Assembly: GCA_900757415.1 (NCBI GenBank)
Contig: CAAENU010000009.1
Span: forward strand, 1-11,514
DNA: 11,514 nucleotides
Source: an uncultured Oscillospiraceae bacterium
GTDB lineage: Bacteria; Bacillota; Clostridia; Oscillospirales; Oscillospiraceae
Direction of reading: 5' to 3'
Position numbers and translations under genes: made by a program. Below the pieces are notes generated by a model. It had not been told where the DNA came from. It was given only the letters and a program-made list of their open reading frames with translations, and made no database searches. Shown here piece by piece: positions 1 through 5,932 of the stretch (positions within the stretch are counted from its first letter, which is position 1; each line of letters starts with the position of its first letter).

Positions 1-1
1 T

Positions 2-64
2 AAATTAAAACTAAACGGCCTGAGTCCTGTGCAATACAGAATTCAGACCGTTGGGGCCGCTTAA
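2..64 (+). CDS. IS3-family transposase OrfB, C-terminal fragment
   Basis: Only the last 20 codons and the TAA stop at 62-64 are inside the window. The translated residues (ending QTVGAA) are identical to the C-terminus of the complete OrfB at 10252, although three codons differ: AGT/AGC, CAA/CAG and AGA/AGG, all synonymous. The fragment is the tail of a DDE integrase-type transposase of the IS150 group. Whether the complete gene is intact cannot be judged from here. Confidence 0.88.
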   Translation, partial: KLKLNGLSPVQYRIQTVGAA

Positions 65-74
65 TTCGTTTTTT

Positions 75-99
75 TGTCTAACTTTTGGGGTTCATATCA
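75..99 (+). repeat. Right terminal inverted repeat of the left IS copy
   Basis: Read on the minus strand this 25-mer starts TGATATGAACCCC and ends GTTAGACA. It differs from the right repeat of the other copy (10219-10243) only at position 4. It is a transposase-binding end. Confidence 0.75.
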
Positions 100-122
100 C
101 CTGCCAGCGGGGATTTTTTTGT
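100..122 (-). terminator. Half of the transporter gene's intrinsic terminator, apparently split by the IS
   Basis: Downstream of the transporter stop codon the minus strand reads an A-tract and then TCCCCGCTGGCAGG, directly followed by the IS tip. On the plus strand this is a GC-rich arm followed by seven T. A-tract plus GC arm is the usual first half of a bidirectional terminator, and the complementary second arm with its T-tract is missing because the IS begins there. That the missing arm lies beyond the IS is inference. Confidence 0.45.
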
Positions 123-138
123 GGATCTGAGGGAGAGA

Positions 139-3100
139 TCACTCCGACCGCAGAGCCTTGACGGGGTCGGACTTGGAGGCACCCTTGGCGGGGATGAAGC
201 CGCCGAGGATGGTGAGCACGGTGGCGAGAACGATCAGCACGAGGGCTGCGCTCAGCGGCAGACGGGCCACCACGTTGGTGCCGTTGGAAACTTTCTGGAT
301 GATCATGTTGCCGGGGATGAGCAGGATCTCGCTCAGGATGATGCCCATCACGCCGGAGCACAGGCCGATGATGAAGGTCTCGGCGTTGAACACCTCGGAG
401 ATGTTCCGTTTGGACGCACCGATGGCGCGCAGGATGCCGATCTCCTTGCGGCGTTCGAGGACGCTGATATAGGTGATGACGCCGATCATGATGGAGGAGA
501 CCACCAGCGAAATGGAGACGAAGGCCACCAGCATGTTGGAGATCATGTTGATGATCTCGGTCACGGAGGTCATCAGGGTGCCGACGACGTCGGTGTACTG
601 GATGACCTTATCCTCAGCGCCCTGCGCCTTCATGTTGTCGTTGTAGGCGTCGAGCTTAGCCACGACGCTGGCCTTGTGGTCGAAGTTCTGCGGGTAGATC
701 TTGATCTGGCTGGGGTCGTCGAGGTCGGCGTAGCCCAGCGTCTGCAGGTTGCTGTCGTAAGTGGCGTTGGAGGAGAGCATGGCCGACTTCATCAGGTCGG
801 TCAGGTCGTCCTCGGTCATGTTTACCTTGATGGCTTTCTGGAAGGCCTCAGCGTCGATCTTGAGGGCGCTTTCCATCTGGCTGCCCAGCTGGGCGAAGCT
901 CTGCTGCATCTGGCTCTGGAGGTTCTGGCCCATCTGTGCCATCACTTTCGTCATGGCCGTCTGCATGGCGGCACCGAGCTGGGTCTGCAGCGTTTCGGTG
1001 ATCTGGGACGAATAGCTTTCCATAATGGTGGACATGGACTTCTGCATGGCCTCCGAGAACTGCGTCTGCAGCTCGTCCTGATCGAACAGATCGCTCATGG
1101 CACCGTTCATCAGGGTCTTGAAGGCGTCGCTCTTGAGGTACTGGGAGAAGCTGATCTTGTTCAGGTTCAGGATGCCGTTGCCAATGACGTAATCCTTGTA
1201 GCCTACGAGGACTTTCTGGGCCAGCTCCTGAATCTTATCCTCCGAAATGGAAAGGTCCATGTTGGCGAAAATGTCGGTCAGGGCGCTCATGTCCATGTCG
1301 GGCATTTCGGTCAGGTCCATGTCGAGCTGGAAGTCGTCGGGGTTCAGCAGCTGGCTGAAATCCACCGACCCGTTGTCGAAGTCAAACGCACCGCTCAGGT
1401 CAAAGTTCAGCTTGCTGGTGTCGAATTGGAAGGCGCTCTTGAGCTGGTCGGTATCGATGCTGAACAGGGAGGCCATATCAAAGGCGGAAGCCTCTTCAGT
1501 GCCGAAGGGCTCACCGTTCATCACATTGATGGAGGGGTTGGCCAGCTGATCCTTCACCAGTGGGGAATCGGCGGCGCTGGCGATGACGTGCTGGGTCAGG
1601 GAAGCGGGGTAGGCAATGCCGGAAGAAAGCATGGCCGCGGAGGCATCTTCCTTCGGCTGGACAACACCCACGACGGTGAGGGACTCGCCGGAAGCGACGA
1701 GGTCTTTCAGGAAGTCCTTGTCGTCGGACTTGTCCACCCAAGCGTTGTGCTCGTCGTCCCGCAGATAGCGGTCGGCGCTGTTCACAAGCTTGAACTCAAT
1801 GCCGATAAAGTCATCGTATCGGTACGTTTTGAAGTCCGAGGGGACATCGACGTTCTGGTTCTGGGCAAACTGCTTGATCATCTTGTCCAGTTCGGCGTTG
1901 TCCCGCAGACCGAGGGCATACAACGCGTAATCGGTGATGGTGCCGTCCGCGCCGAGGACCGCCACGCACTCGTTGTAGTTCTCCGGCCAGTGGCCCGCCT
2001 TGACTTCGTACTGGGAGTTGTAGAGCTCCGCGCTCTCCGGCAGCTGGTAGAAGACGCTGGTGTTCATCATGGAGGACATCATGTCGTTGGAGGAACTGGT
2101 GGAGCTGATGCCCAGCGAGGCGAGGGAGGAGTCCGGGTTCACCTGACGAACGGTGCCGTCGGCGTTTTCCCGGTAGATCTGGGGCTGCACATTATAAGAA
2201 TACTCGATGGAGGTGGCATCCTCCGCGATGGTGCAGTCGCTGCTTTCCAGATAGGTCTTGAGGGACTTCAGGTCGTTGGAGGTGATGCCCGCGACCATCT
2301 GGGTGATGAGCTGCCGCACCGGGACCATGCCCTCCTCCGTGGTGGTGCTGGAGCTGGAACTCGGCGCGCCGGAGGTGAACAGGGAAGTCAGGTCCATGCC
2401 GCTGCTCAAAATTTGCAGCGGGTATTCGGACAGGGTGGACTTTTCGGTGTCGTCGATATACTGGTTGACGCCCGCCGACAGCGAGATGATGAGGGCGATG
2501 CCGATGATGCCGATGGAACCGGCAAAGGCTGTGAGCAGGGTGCGTGCCTTTTTGGTCAAAAGGTTGTTGAAGCTCAGGCTCAGTGAGGTGAGAGGCGACA
2601 TGGACGAGCGGCCCATGCTCTTATGCACCGGCGGGGACAGCTTGGAGGTGTCCGGCTCGTAGGGGGCGGTGTCGGAGAGAATGACGCCGTCCTTCAGGTT
2701 GACGATGCGGGTGGCGTACTGCTGGGCCAATTCCGGGTTGTGGGTGACCATGACCACGAGGCGGTCCTTGGCCACTTCCTTCAGCAGCTCCATGACCTGA
2801 ATGCTCGTCTCACTGTCCAGCGCGCCGGTGGGCTCGTCGGCCAGCAGGATGTCGGGGTTGTTGACGAGGGCGCGGGCAATGGCCACGCGCTGCATCTGGC
2901 CGCCGGACATCTCGGTGGGGTGCTTGTGGAGCTGGTTGCCGAGGCCGACCTTTTGGAGCGCCTCGGCGGCCCGGCGGCGCCGCTCGGCCCCCGAAACGCC
3001 GGAGATGGTCAGGGCCAGCTCCACATTGGCCAGCACCGTCTGATGCGGGATGAGGTTGTAGCTCTGGAACACGAAGCCGATGGTGTGGTTGCGGTAGGAG

Positions 3101-3333
3101 TCCCAGTCGCGGTCGGTGTACTTTTTGGTGGAGATGCCGTTGATGATGAGGTCGCCGCTGTCGTAGCGGTCCAAGCCGCCGATGATGTTCAGCAGCGTGG
3201 TCTTGCCGGAGCCGCTGGGGCCGAGGATGGCGACGAATTCGCTGTCGCGAAGGTTCAGACTGACCTTGTCAAGGGCCGTCTGTACAAGATCGCCGGTCTT
3301 GTACTCCTTGTGGATCTTTTTGAGTTGAAGCAT
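139..3333 (-). CDS. Fused ABC transporter: ATP-binding domain plus FtsX-like permease with large external domain
   Basis: A 1064-residue membrane protein of the MacB/FtsX (type VII ABC) superfamily, in which ATP hydrolysis drives movements of an external domain; such proteins export lipids or peptides or act in peptide resistance. The N-terminal ATPase (about 1-225) has Walker A GPSGSGKT (38-45), the Q-loop Gln (90), signature MSGGQMQ (142-148), Walker B LLADEP (163-168), the D-loop and the H-loop His198. A first membrane helix lies at about 262-288. An external region of about 630 residues follows, then three membrane helices at about 930-955, 985-1010 and 1026-1048, with the FtsX hallmark ERRKEIGILRAIGAS at 960-974. 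The external part contains an Asp/Phe-rich stretch (about 620-690) and a Met/Gln-rich helical stretch (about 745-835). The ATG at 3333 has AGAAAGG 8 nt upstream. It stands alone, divergent from the regulator operon. The substrate is unknown. Confidence 0.92.
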   Translation of the reverse strand: MLQLKKIHKEYKTGDLVQTALDKVSLNLRDSEFVAILGPSGSGKTTLLNIIGGLDRYDSGDLIINGISTKKYTDRDWDSYRNHTIGFVFQSYNLIPHQTVLANVELALTISGVSGAERRRRAAEALQKVGLGNQLHKHPTEMSGGQMQRVAIARALVNNPDILLADEPTGALDSETSIQVMELLKEVAKDRLVVMVTHNPELAQQYATRIVNLKDGVILSDTAPYEPDTSKLSPPVHKSMGRSSMSPLTSLSLSFNNLLTKKARTLLTAFAGSIGIIGIALIISLSAGVNQYIDDTEKSTLSEYPLQILSSGMDLTSLFTSGAPSSSSSTTTEEGMVPVRQLITQMVAGITSNDLKSLKTYLESSDCTIAEDATSIEYSYNVQPQIYRENADGTVRQVNPDSSLASLGISSTSSSNDMMSSMMNTSVFYQLPESAELYNSQYEVKAGHWPENYNECVAVLGADGTITDYALYALGLRDNAELDKMIKQFAQNQNVDVPSDFKTYRYDDFIGIEFKLVNSADRYLRDDEHNAWVDKSDDKDFLKDLVASGESLTVVGVVQPKEDASAAMLSSGIAYPASLTQHVIASAADSPLVKDQLANPSINVMNGEPFGTEEASAFDMASLFSIDTDQLKSAFQFDTSKLNFDLSGAFDFDNGSVDFSQLLNPDDFQLDMDLTEMPDMDMSALTDIFANMDLSISEDKIQELAQKVLVGYKDYVIGNGILNLNKISFSQYLKSDAFKTLMNGAMSDLFDQDELQTQFSEAMQKSMSTIMESYSSQITETLQTQLGAAMQTAMTKVMAQMGQNLQSQMQQSFAQLGSQMESALKIDAEAFQKAIKVNMTEDDLTDLMKSAMLSSNATYDSNLQTLGYADLDDPSQIKIYPQNFDHKASVVAKLDAYNDNMKAQGAEDKVIQYTDVVGTLMTSVTEIINMISNMLVAFVSISLVVSSIMIGVITYISVLERRKEIGILRAIGASKRNISEVFNAETFIIGLCSGVMGIILSEILLIPGNMIIQKVSNGTNVVARLPLSAALVLIVLATVLTILGGFIPAKGASKSDPVKALRSE

Positions 3334-3373
3334 GGATTCTGCCTTTCTGTAAACGCTGAAGATAAATCACTCT

Positions 3374-3382
3374 ATTCTATCA
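3374..3382 (-). promoter_or_regulatory. Extended -10 promoter of the ABC transporter gene
   Basis: The minus strand reads TGATAGAAT, a TGn extended -10 element with TAGAAT at 3374-3379. This would start transcription near 3367 and give a leader of about 34 nt before the ATG. No good -35 is visible at 17 bp, which fits an extended -10 promoter. Assigned by pattern only. Confidence 0.4.
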
Positions 3383-3391
3383 GACGAATGT

Positions 3392-3414
3392 GAACAAATC
3401 GTTGCTTCTTGTTC
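3392..3414. promoter_or_regulatory. Dyad overlapping the transporter's -35 position, candidate operator
   Basis: GAACAA (3392-3397) and TTGTTC (3409-3414) form a perfect 6-bp inverted repeat with an 11-bp spacer. It sits where a regulator would cover the -35 zone of the minus-strand promoter. The loop contains ATCGTTG (3398-3404), which is itself complementary to CAACGAT at 3456-3462, so alternative pairing is possible. The binding protein is not known. Confidence 0.3.
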
Positions 3415-3546
3415 CATTTCCGGTTGGGAAAGTTTGACACAATGAAAGAACTTTTCAACGATGGACAAAGAAATAACTCCCTCTTGCAATTGCGGCGAAA
3501 AGATGGTATTCTGAAAGCACGAAAGGCTTTTCCATCGGCTTTTCTT

Positions 3547-3553
3547 TGTCGAA
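3547..3553 (+). promoter_or_regulatory. TGTCGAA heptamer matching the Spo0A (0A) box
   Basis: The sequence TTTGTCGAA at 3545-3553 contains a perfect match to the 0A-box core TGTCGAA. It lies about 70 bp upstream of the -35 of an operon that encodes a Spo0A-C-like protein, so autoregulation is conceivable. Caution: the same heptamer also occurs by chance inside the transporter gene at 1374-1380 and 1419-1425. Confidence 0.3.
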
Positions 3554-3623
3554 GTACGCTGAAACGTGAAAAACAAGGCGAAAATCTGGGGCAAAACGAC
3601 ACATTTTAACGCTTTTTAGGGGA

Positions 3624-3652
3624 TTGAATCTTTCTTGTCTGCTCTATAAAAT
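3624..3652 (+). promoter_or_regulatory. Promoter of the three-gene regulator operon
   Basis: TTGAAT (3624-3629), a 17-bp spacer and TAAAAT (3647-3652) form a good sigma-A-type promoter; TATAAA at 3645-3650 is an overlapping alternative -10. Transcription would begin near 3659 and the leader is about 54 nt. Confidence 0.6.
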
Positions 3653-3663
3653 AAGAATGAGAA

Positions 3664-3685
3664 CCTGTATCTAATAAGGTACAGG
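3664..3685 (+). promoter_or_regulatory. Small 5' leader hairpin before the RBS
   Basis: CCTGTA (3664-3669) pairs with TACAGG (3680-3685) across a 10-nt loop, only a few bases after the predicted transcription start. It could protect the 5' end of the mRNA or be chance. The strong RBS AAGGAGG at 3698-3704 lies outside it. Confidence 0.3.
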
Positions 3686-3712
3686 AAGGAACGCAGCAAG
3701 GAGGAATCTTTT

Positions 3713-4018
3713 ATGGAACGAGCATATGCCCCGTTGGTTCGGCAGTTTTCGTCGATCAAGGGCTATCAGACCGCGTATACGCTGGTCTACTCGCTGGATG
3801 CGGCCGCCGAGGGCAGTTGTCAACTGACACTGGCCCGGCAGGGAGCGCAGGAACAGCGGGTCAGCATGTTGGTTCCGCTGGACCCGAAAAAGGGGTATCG
3901 GCTGCTGCAGTATCTCTATGAAAATGCCGTGCAGCCGGAGCATTGGGACGATGTGATTGCGGATCATCTCCCGGCGCTGGCGGCCGCACCGAGAGGAGGC
4001 ACCGCGCGTGAGCAGTGA
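3713..4018 (+). CDS. Small DUF6514-like protein, first gene of regulator operon
   Basis: A soluble 101-residue protein with no signal peptide or membrane segment. Residues about 20-90 follow the pattern I associate with the clostridial DUF6514 family: a Tyr-led beta segment (AYTLVYSL), a middle with repeated beta strands, then a C-terminal helix pair with LLQYLYENAVQPEHWDDVIADHL, resembling the family's conserved N-x-V-x-P-x-H-x-x-D-V core. This assignment is from memory of the family and needs a profile search. The function of the family is not established. The ATG follows AAGGAGG at 8 nt, the strongest RBS in the window. Its last codons carry the RBS of the next gene and overlap its start, so translation is probably coupled and the products may work together. 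Confidence 0.75.
   Translation: MERAYAPLVRQFSSIKGYQTAYTLVYSLDAAAEGSCQLTLARQGAQEQRVSMLVPLDPKKGYRLLQYLYENAVQPEHWDDVIADHLPALAAAPRGGTAREQ
3991..4010 (+). promoter_or_regulatory. RBS that decides the GTG start of the pseudo-response regulator
   Basis: GAGAGGAGG at 3991-3999 stands 8 nt before a GTG at 4008-4010, inside the end of the upstream gene. A second candidate, GGGAGG at 4021-4026, stands 8 nt before an ATG at 4035. The first is the better match and gives the overlap typical of coupled genes; the second starts right at the first beta strand of the receiver fold. Confidence 0.5.
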
Positions 4019-4760
4019 ACGGGAGGCGGCGGGCATGCGCGTCGCGCTGATGAGCTACGACGAACGGGAACTCCGGGTCCGGAAATTTTATCTGGAGGAG
4101 CAAAGCCCGACGATCTCGTGCACTTGTTTCCAAAGCGGGGAACCGGTGCTGGAAGCGCTGCGGAAAGCGTGGTGCTTCGATGTGCTGGTACTGAGCGGCC
4201 AGTTGGAGGATATGGACAGCCTGACGTTCATCGAGCGGCTGAACCAACTGCCCAACCGCCCGGCGCTGCTTTTGCAGGGGGATGGCTGGTACGACGATCA
4301 CACCACATCCTGCCTGAAGCGCAGCCGGAAGATGTTCTGCATCGAACACGGTCATCTGCAGGACCTGATGCGGGGGCTTTTGGGGGTCCCCGGCCAGAAC
4401 TCCACCCGGATCGAGCGCTTCTGCATCCAACTGTACGAGCAGTGGGGCATCCCACAGCCCAACACCAATTGCGAATATCTCACGCTGGCGTTACAGATCG
4501 CCTGTTCAGCCGATGGAAAGCTGGCGCTCCGCAAAGAAATCTTACGGGGCGTCGCGGATGAATATCATATCACGGTGGCCGCTGTGGACAGCGGCTTGCG
4601 GCGCATGATCGACGGGCTCGAAACACGGGCCCCCTCCGGTTGGGAGCGCTACAAGGCCGAAAACAGCCTCACCGGGATGAAGATCACGACGGGAAAATTG
4701 ATCTACTCGCTGCAGCGGACCGTGCTGCGGCAGGGCATCGTGAAACGGGAGCATCTGTAA
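4008..4760 (+). CDS. Degenerate response regulator: pseudo-receiver plus Spo0A-C-like DNA-binding domain
   Basis: A 250-residue soluble protein (241 if started at the ATG at 4035). Residues about 10-125 align with a CheY-like receiver: beta-1 RVALM, then FDVLVLSGQLEDMDSLTFIERL, where normal receivers have D-x-x-M-P-x-M-D-G. Ser63 sits at the phospho-accepting Asp. The acidic pair after beta-1 is Ser-Tyr, the Thr/Ser switch is Gln, and the conserved Lys is Glu (FCIEHGH). It should therefore not accept phosphate. Residues about 150-220 (IERFCIQLYEQWGIPQPNT onward, then LRKEILRGVADEYHITVAAVDS) resemble the Spo0A C-terminal helical domain with its recognition helix before an R-x-M-I-x-G segment, so DNA binding is likely. 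It overlaps the upstream gene by 11 nt, and the kinase-like gene follows after 13 nt. Its targets are unknown; the resemblance to Spo0A does not imply that the host sporulates. Confidence 0.8.
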   Translation: MSSEREAAGMRVALMSYDERELRVRKFYLEEQSPTISCTCFQSGEPVLEALRKAWCFDVLVLSGQLEDMDSLTFIERLNQLPNRPALLLQGDGWYDDHTTSCLKRSRKMFCIEHGHLQDLMRGLLGVPGQNSTRIERFCIQLYEQWGIPQPNTNCEYLTLALQIACSADGKLALRKEILRGVADEYHITVAAVDSGLRRMIDGLETRAPSGWERYKAENSLTGMKITTGKLIYSLQRTVLRQGIVKREHL

Positions 4761-4773
4761 GGAGGTCGGCACT

Positions 4774-5568
4774 ATGGTCAGGCAGGGGCAGGGAGAAGCG
4801 GAATTTCCGCAAAAACAGTTGGAAACGGCATTTCTGCACTCGCTGCGCCTGATGGACCAGAACCGGGAGTATTTGCAGATGCACCTTGCCCCGGCCGCCG
4901 ACTCCCGCGCCGCACAGGCGCTGGACGACATGGCTGTGGAGTCGGCCCGGCTGGAACGGACGTTCCGGGAAGTGATGGAGCTTTCCGCCCCGGAGCAGCC
5001 GCTGCACAAACTCCCGCTGGACCTCTGCCAACTGGTCAGCCAGATGGCCGGGATGGGGGAGGAGATCAAGGCTCAGTGCGGCACGACCCTCCGGGCGGAC
5101 TGCGGCGGCCTGACCCAGTGCCTCGTCTGGGGCGACCGGGCCATGGCGGAGCAGATCTGCTTCCATCTGCTTTCCAACGCCCTCCATGCCGTCGCCCCCG
5201 GCGGCAGCATCACCGTGGGGCTGCGCAGGACTGAGCAGGACGTCACCCTCTTCGTGGAGGATGACGGCTGTGGTTTGCCGGAGGGCGAAAGCTGGCTGGA
5301 AAACCGCCGCCGCTTTCTGGGCGGGGCACAGGCGGGGCTGCTGCTCTGCCGCCGGTACTGCCGCCAACTGGGCTGGGAGCTTGCGCTTCTGCCCCGCAGC
5401 CCGCAGGGGGCCCGCGCGGAGCTGAAGCTCCCGCTGCCCGCCCGGCCCGTCCCCATCGAAGCGACGGTCGAGTTCCGCTCCTCCGCCGACAGGACCCCCA
5501 CCGCATTGCAGCACCAGCTCCGCCGGGAACTCTATCTGCTCACCCGCAAAACACCGCTGTCGGATTGA
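4774..5568 (+). CDS. Soluble histidine-kinase-like ATPase (HATPase_c), third gene of regulator operon
   Basis: A 264-residue protein without membrane or sensor domain. Residues about 11-72 look like a two-helix dimerisation domain, with a candidate His22 in FLHSLR; canonical kinases have His followed by Glu or Asp, here Ser. Residues about 82-222 form a GHKL ATPase: N-box with LLSNALHA (Asn135), G1 box DDGCGLP (163-169) and a Gly-rich G2-like segment GGAQAGLLLC (183-192). The ATP lid between G1 and G2 is short. It starts at an ATG 8 nt after AAGGAGG, whose first bases overlap the stop codon of the regulator gene. The C-terminal 40 residues are a basic tail without a recognised domain. It could be a kinase, a phosphatase-like partner or an ATP-dependent binding switch for the pseudo-receiver; an anti-sigma-type role is possible. 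The product class is firm, the activity is not. Confidence 0.8.
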   Translation: MVRQGQGEAEFPQKQLETAFLHSLRLMDQNREYLQMHLAPAADSRAAQALDDMAVESARLERTFREVMELSAPEQPLHKLPLDLCQLVSQMAGMGEEIKAQCGTTLRADCGGLTQCLVWGDRAMAEQICFHLLSNALHAVAPGGSITVGLRRTEQDVTLFVEDDGCGLPEGESWLENRRRFLGGAQAGLLLCRRYCRQLGWELALLPRSPQGARAELKLPLPARPVPIEATVEFRSSADRTPTALQHQLRRELYLLTRKTPLSD

Positions 5569-5610
5569 ACCGCATTTTCATACCTGCAGCAAAACCAACC
5601 AAAACCGCAG

Positions 5611-5645
5611 CTCCCTCGCAAGCACCCGCTTGCGGGGGAGTTTTT
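5611..5645 (+). terminator. Intrinsic terminator of the regulator operon
   Basis: CTCCCTCGCAAGC pairs with GCTTGCGGGGGAG across an ACCC loop (13 pairs, one T-G wobble), followed by TTTTTGT. It lies 42 bp after the last stop codon and separates the regulator operon from the activase operon. Confidence 0.92.
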
Positions 5646-5785
5646 GTCCGGGGCAAAAACACGCAGAGTAAAGAATCTTAGTTATTTTGCTGGAAAAAGA
5701 TGCCGCAAGTTCTGTGAAATTAACAAAATGTTTAACTTTATGAGCGGAAAATACTATTTTTTGCGTGTAAAATGGGGCATGCTAA

Positions 5786-5814
5786 TTGATTGTTTCGACG
5801 GTTTTGGTTATAAT
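5786..5814 (+). promoter_or_regulatory. Promoter of the dehydratase activase operon
   Basis: TTGATT (5786-5791), exactly 17 bp, then the perfect -10 TATAAT (5809-5814). The predicted start near 5821 leaves a leader of about 112 nt. This is the best promoter in the window and suggests substantial expression. Confidence 0.8.
5794..5800 (-). promoter_or_regulatory. Near-match 0A box inside the promoter spacer
   Basis: TTCGACG on the plus strand is one base away from TTCGACA, the reverse complement of the 0A box TGTCGAA. It lies between the -35 and -10, where a bound protein would block RNA polymerase. A single one-mismatch heptamer is weak evidence. Confidence 0.2.
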
Positions 5815-5820
5815 ACAACT

Positions 5821-5922
5821 GTATGCGAACCGAATGAATGATTCGCTAACGAACTAGTTTTTAGCAAAGATCAGGCGAAAAGTCTGCTGCATAAAAACTG
5901 GTAGGAATCGTCTTTCAGGAGG
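5821..5922 (+). promoter_or_regulatory. Structured 5' leader of the activase operon, possible cis-regulatory RNA
   Basis: Two foldable elements are visible. CGAAT (5831-5835) pairs with ATTCG (5841-5845), or GCGAA (5825-5829) with TTCGC (5842-5846). A longer stem joins ACTAGTTTTTA (5853-5863) to TAAAAACTGGT (5892-5902), 11 pairs including one U-G wobble, extended by GCA (5864-5866) with TGC (5888-5890) across a bulged A; CAG (5872-5874) can pair with CTG (5884-5886) inside. The RBS AGGAGG at 5917-5922 lies 15 nt after the stem and is left free. It matches no riboswitch class I can recognise. No T-tract follows, so attenuation by an intrinsic terminator is unlikely. Confidence 0.4.
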
Positions 5923-5932
5923 AAAGAGAAAC

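Larger units (their letters stand above)
1..99 (+). mobile_element. Right end of an IS150-group (IS3 family) element, truncated by the window edge
   Basis: These bases match the reverse complement of the right end of the complete element at 10219-11514, with a handful of substitutions. They hold the last codons of orfB, a short non-coding tail and the right terminal inverted repeat. The rest of the element lies left of the window. The outer tip is set at 99 because IS3-family ends normally finish in CA and the other copy aligns to the same length; an end at 94 (TTCA) is also possible. Base composition is visibly richer in A/T than the neighbouring genes. Confidence 0.88.
3334..3712. other. 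Divergent intergenic control region
   Basis: These 379 bases separate two divergent start codons. From left to right they contain the transporter's RBS, an extended -10 promoter, a GAACAA/TTGTTC dyad, a small TTTCC/GGAAA hairpin (3417-3431), a TGTCGAA heptamer, and the operon promoter with a short hairpin and strong RBS. The region is A/T-richer than the genes. Short open frames here (for example 3409-3609) have no convincing RBS, so I do not call them genes. Confidence 0.6.
5646..5932 (+). other. Intergenic region upstream of the activase operon
   Basis: About 290 bases without a supported gene; a 65-codon frame starting with TTG inside the terminator T-tract is rejected. It is A/T-rich before the promoter, with an imperfect palindrome TTAACA-AAA-TGTTTAA at 5720-5735 that fits no operator I can name. 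It then holds the promoter, a TTCGACG motif and a foldable leader. Confidence 0.6.

Noticed and set aside
85..2586. An 833-codon open frame on the plus strand, opposite the transporter gene
   Set aside because: It lies antisense to a protein with complete ABC and FtsX motifs. Its translation is rich in Gly, Val, His and Asp in the way expected from a shadow of GC-rich codons, with no recognisable domain or RBS.
3409..3609. 66-codon open frame in the divergent intergenic region
   Set aside because: No RBS, no recognisable domain, and it overlaps the predicted regulatory elements.
5715..5736. Rex-type redox operator near TGTGAAATTAACAAAATGTTTAA
   Set aside because: The half sites do not have the orientation and spacing of TTGTTAA-N4-TTAACAA; only partial similarity exists.
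5644..5841. 65-codon open frame between terminator and promoter
   Set aside because: It starts with TTG inside the terminator T-tract, has no RBS, and runs through the promoter into the leader.
5892..5905. preQ1-I riboswitch tail (A-rich stretch followed by ACTGGTAGG)
   Set aside because: The A-rich stretch pairs perfectly with the upstream ACTAGTTTTTA arm, and the C-rich loop and P1 stem of the preQ1-I aptamer are absent.
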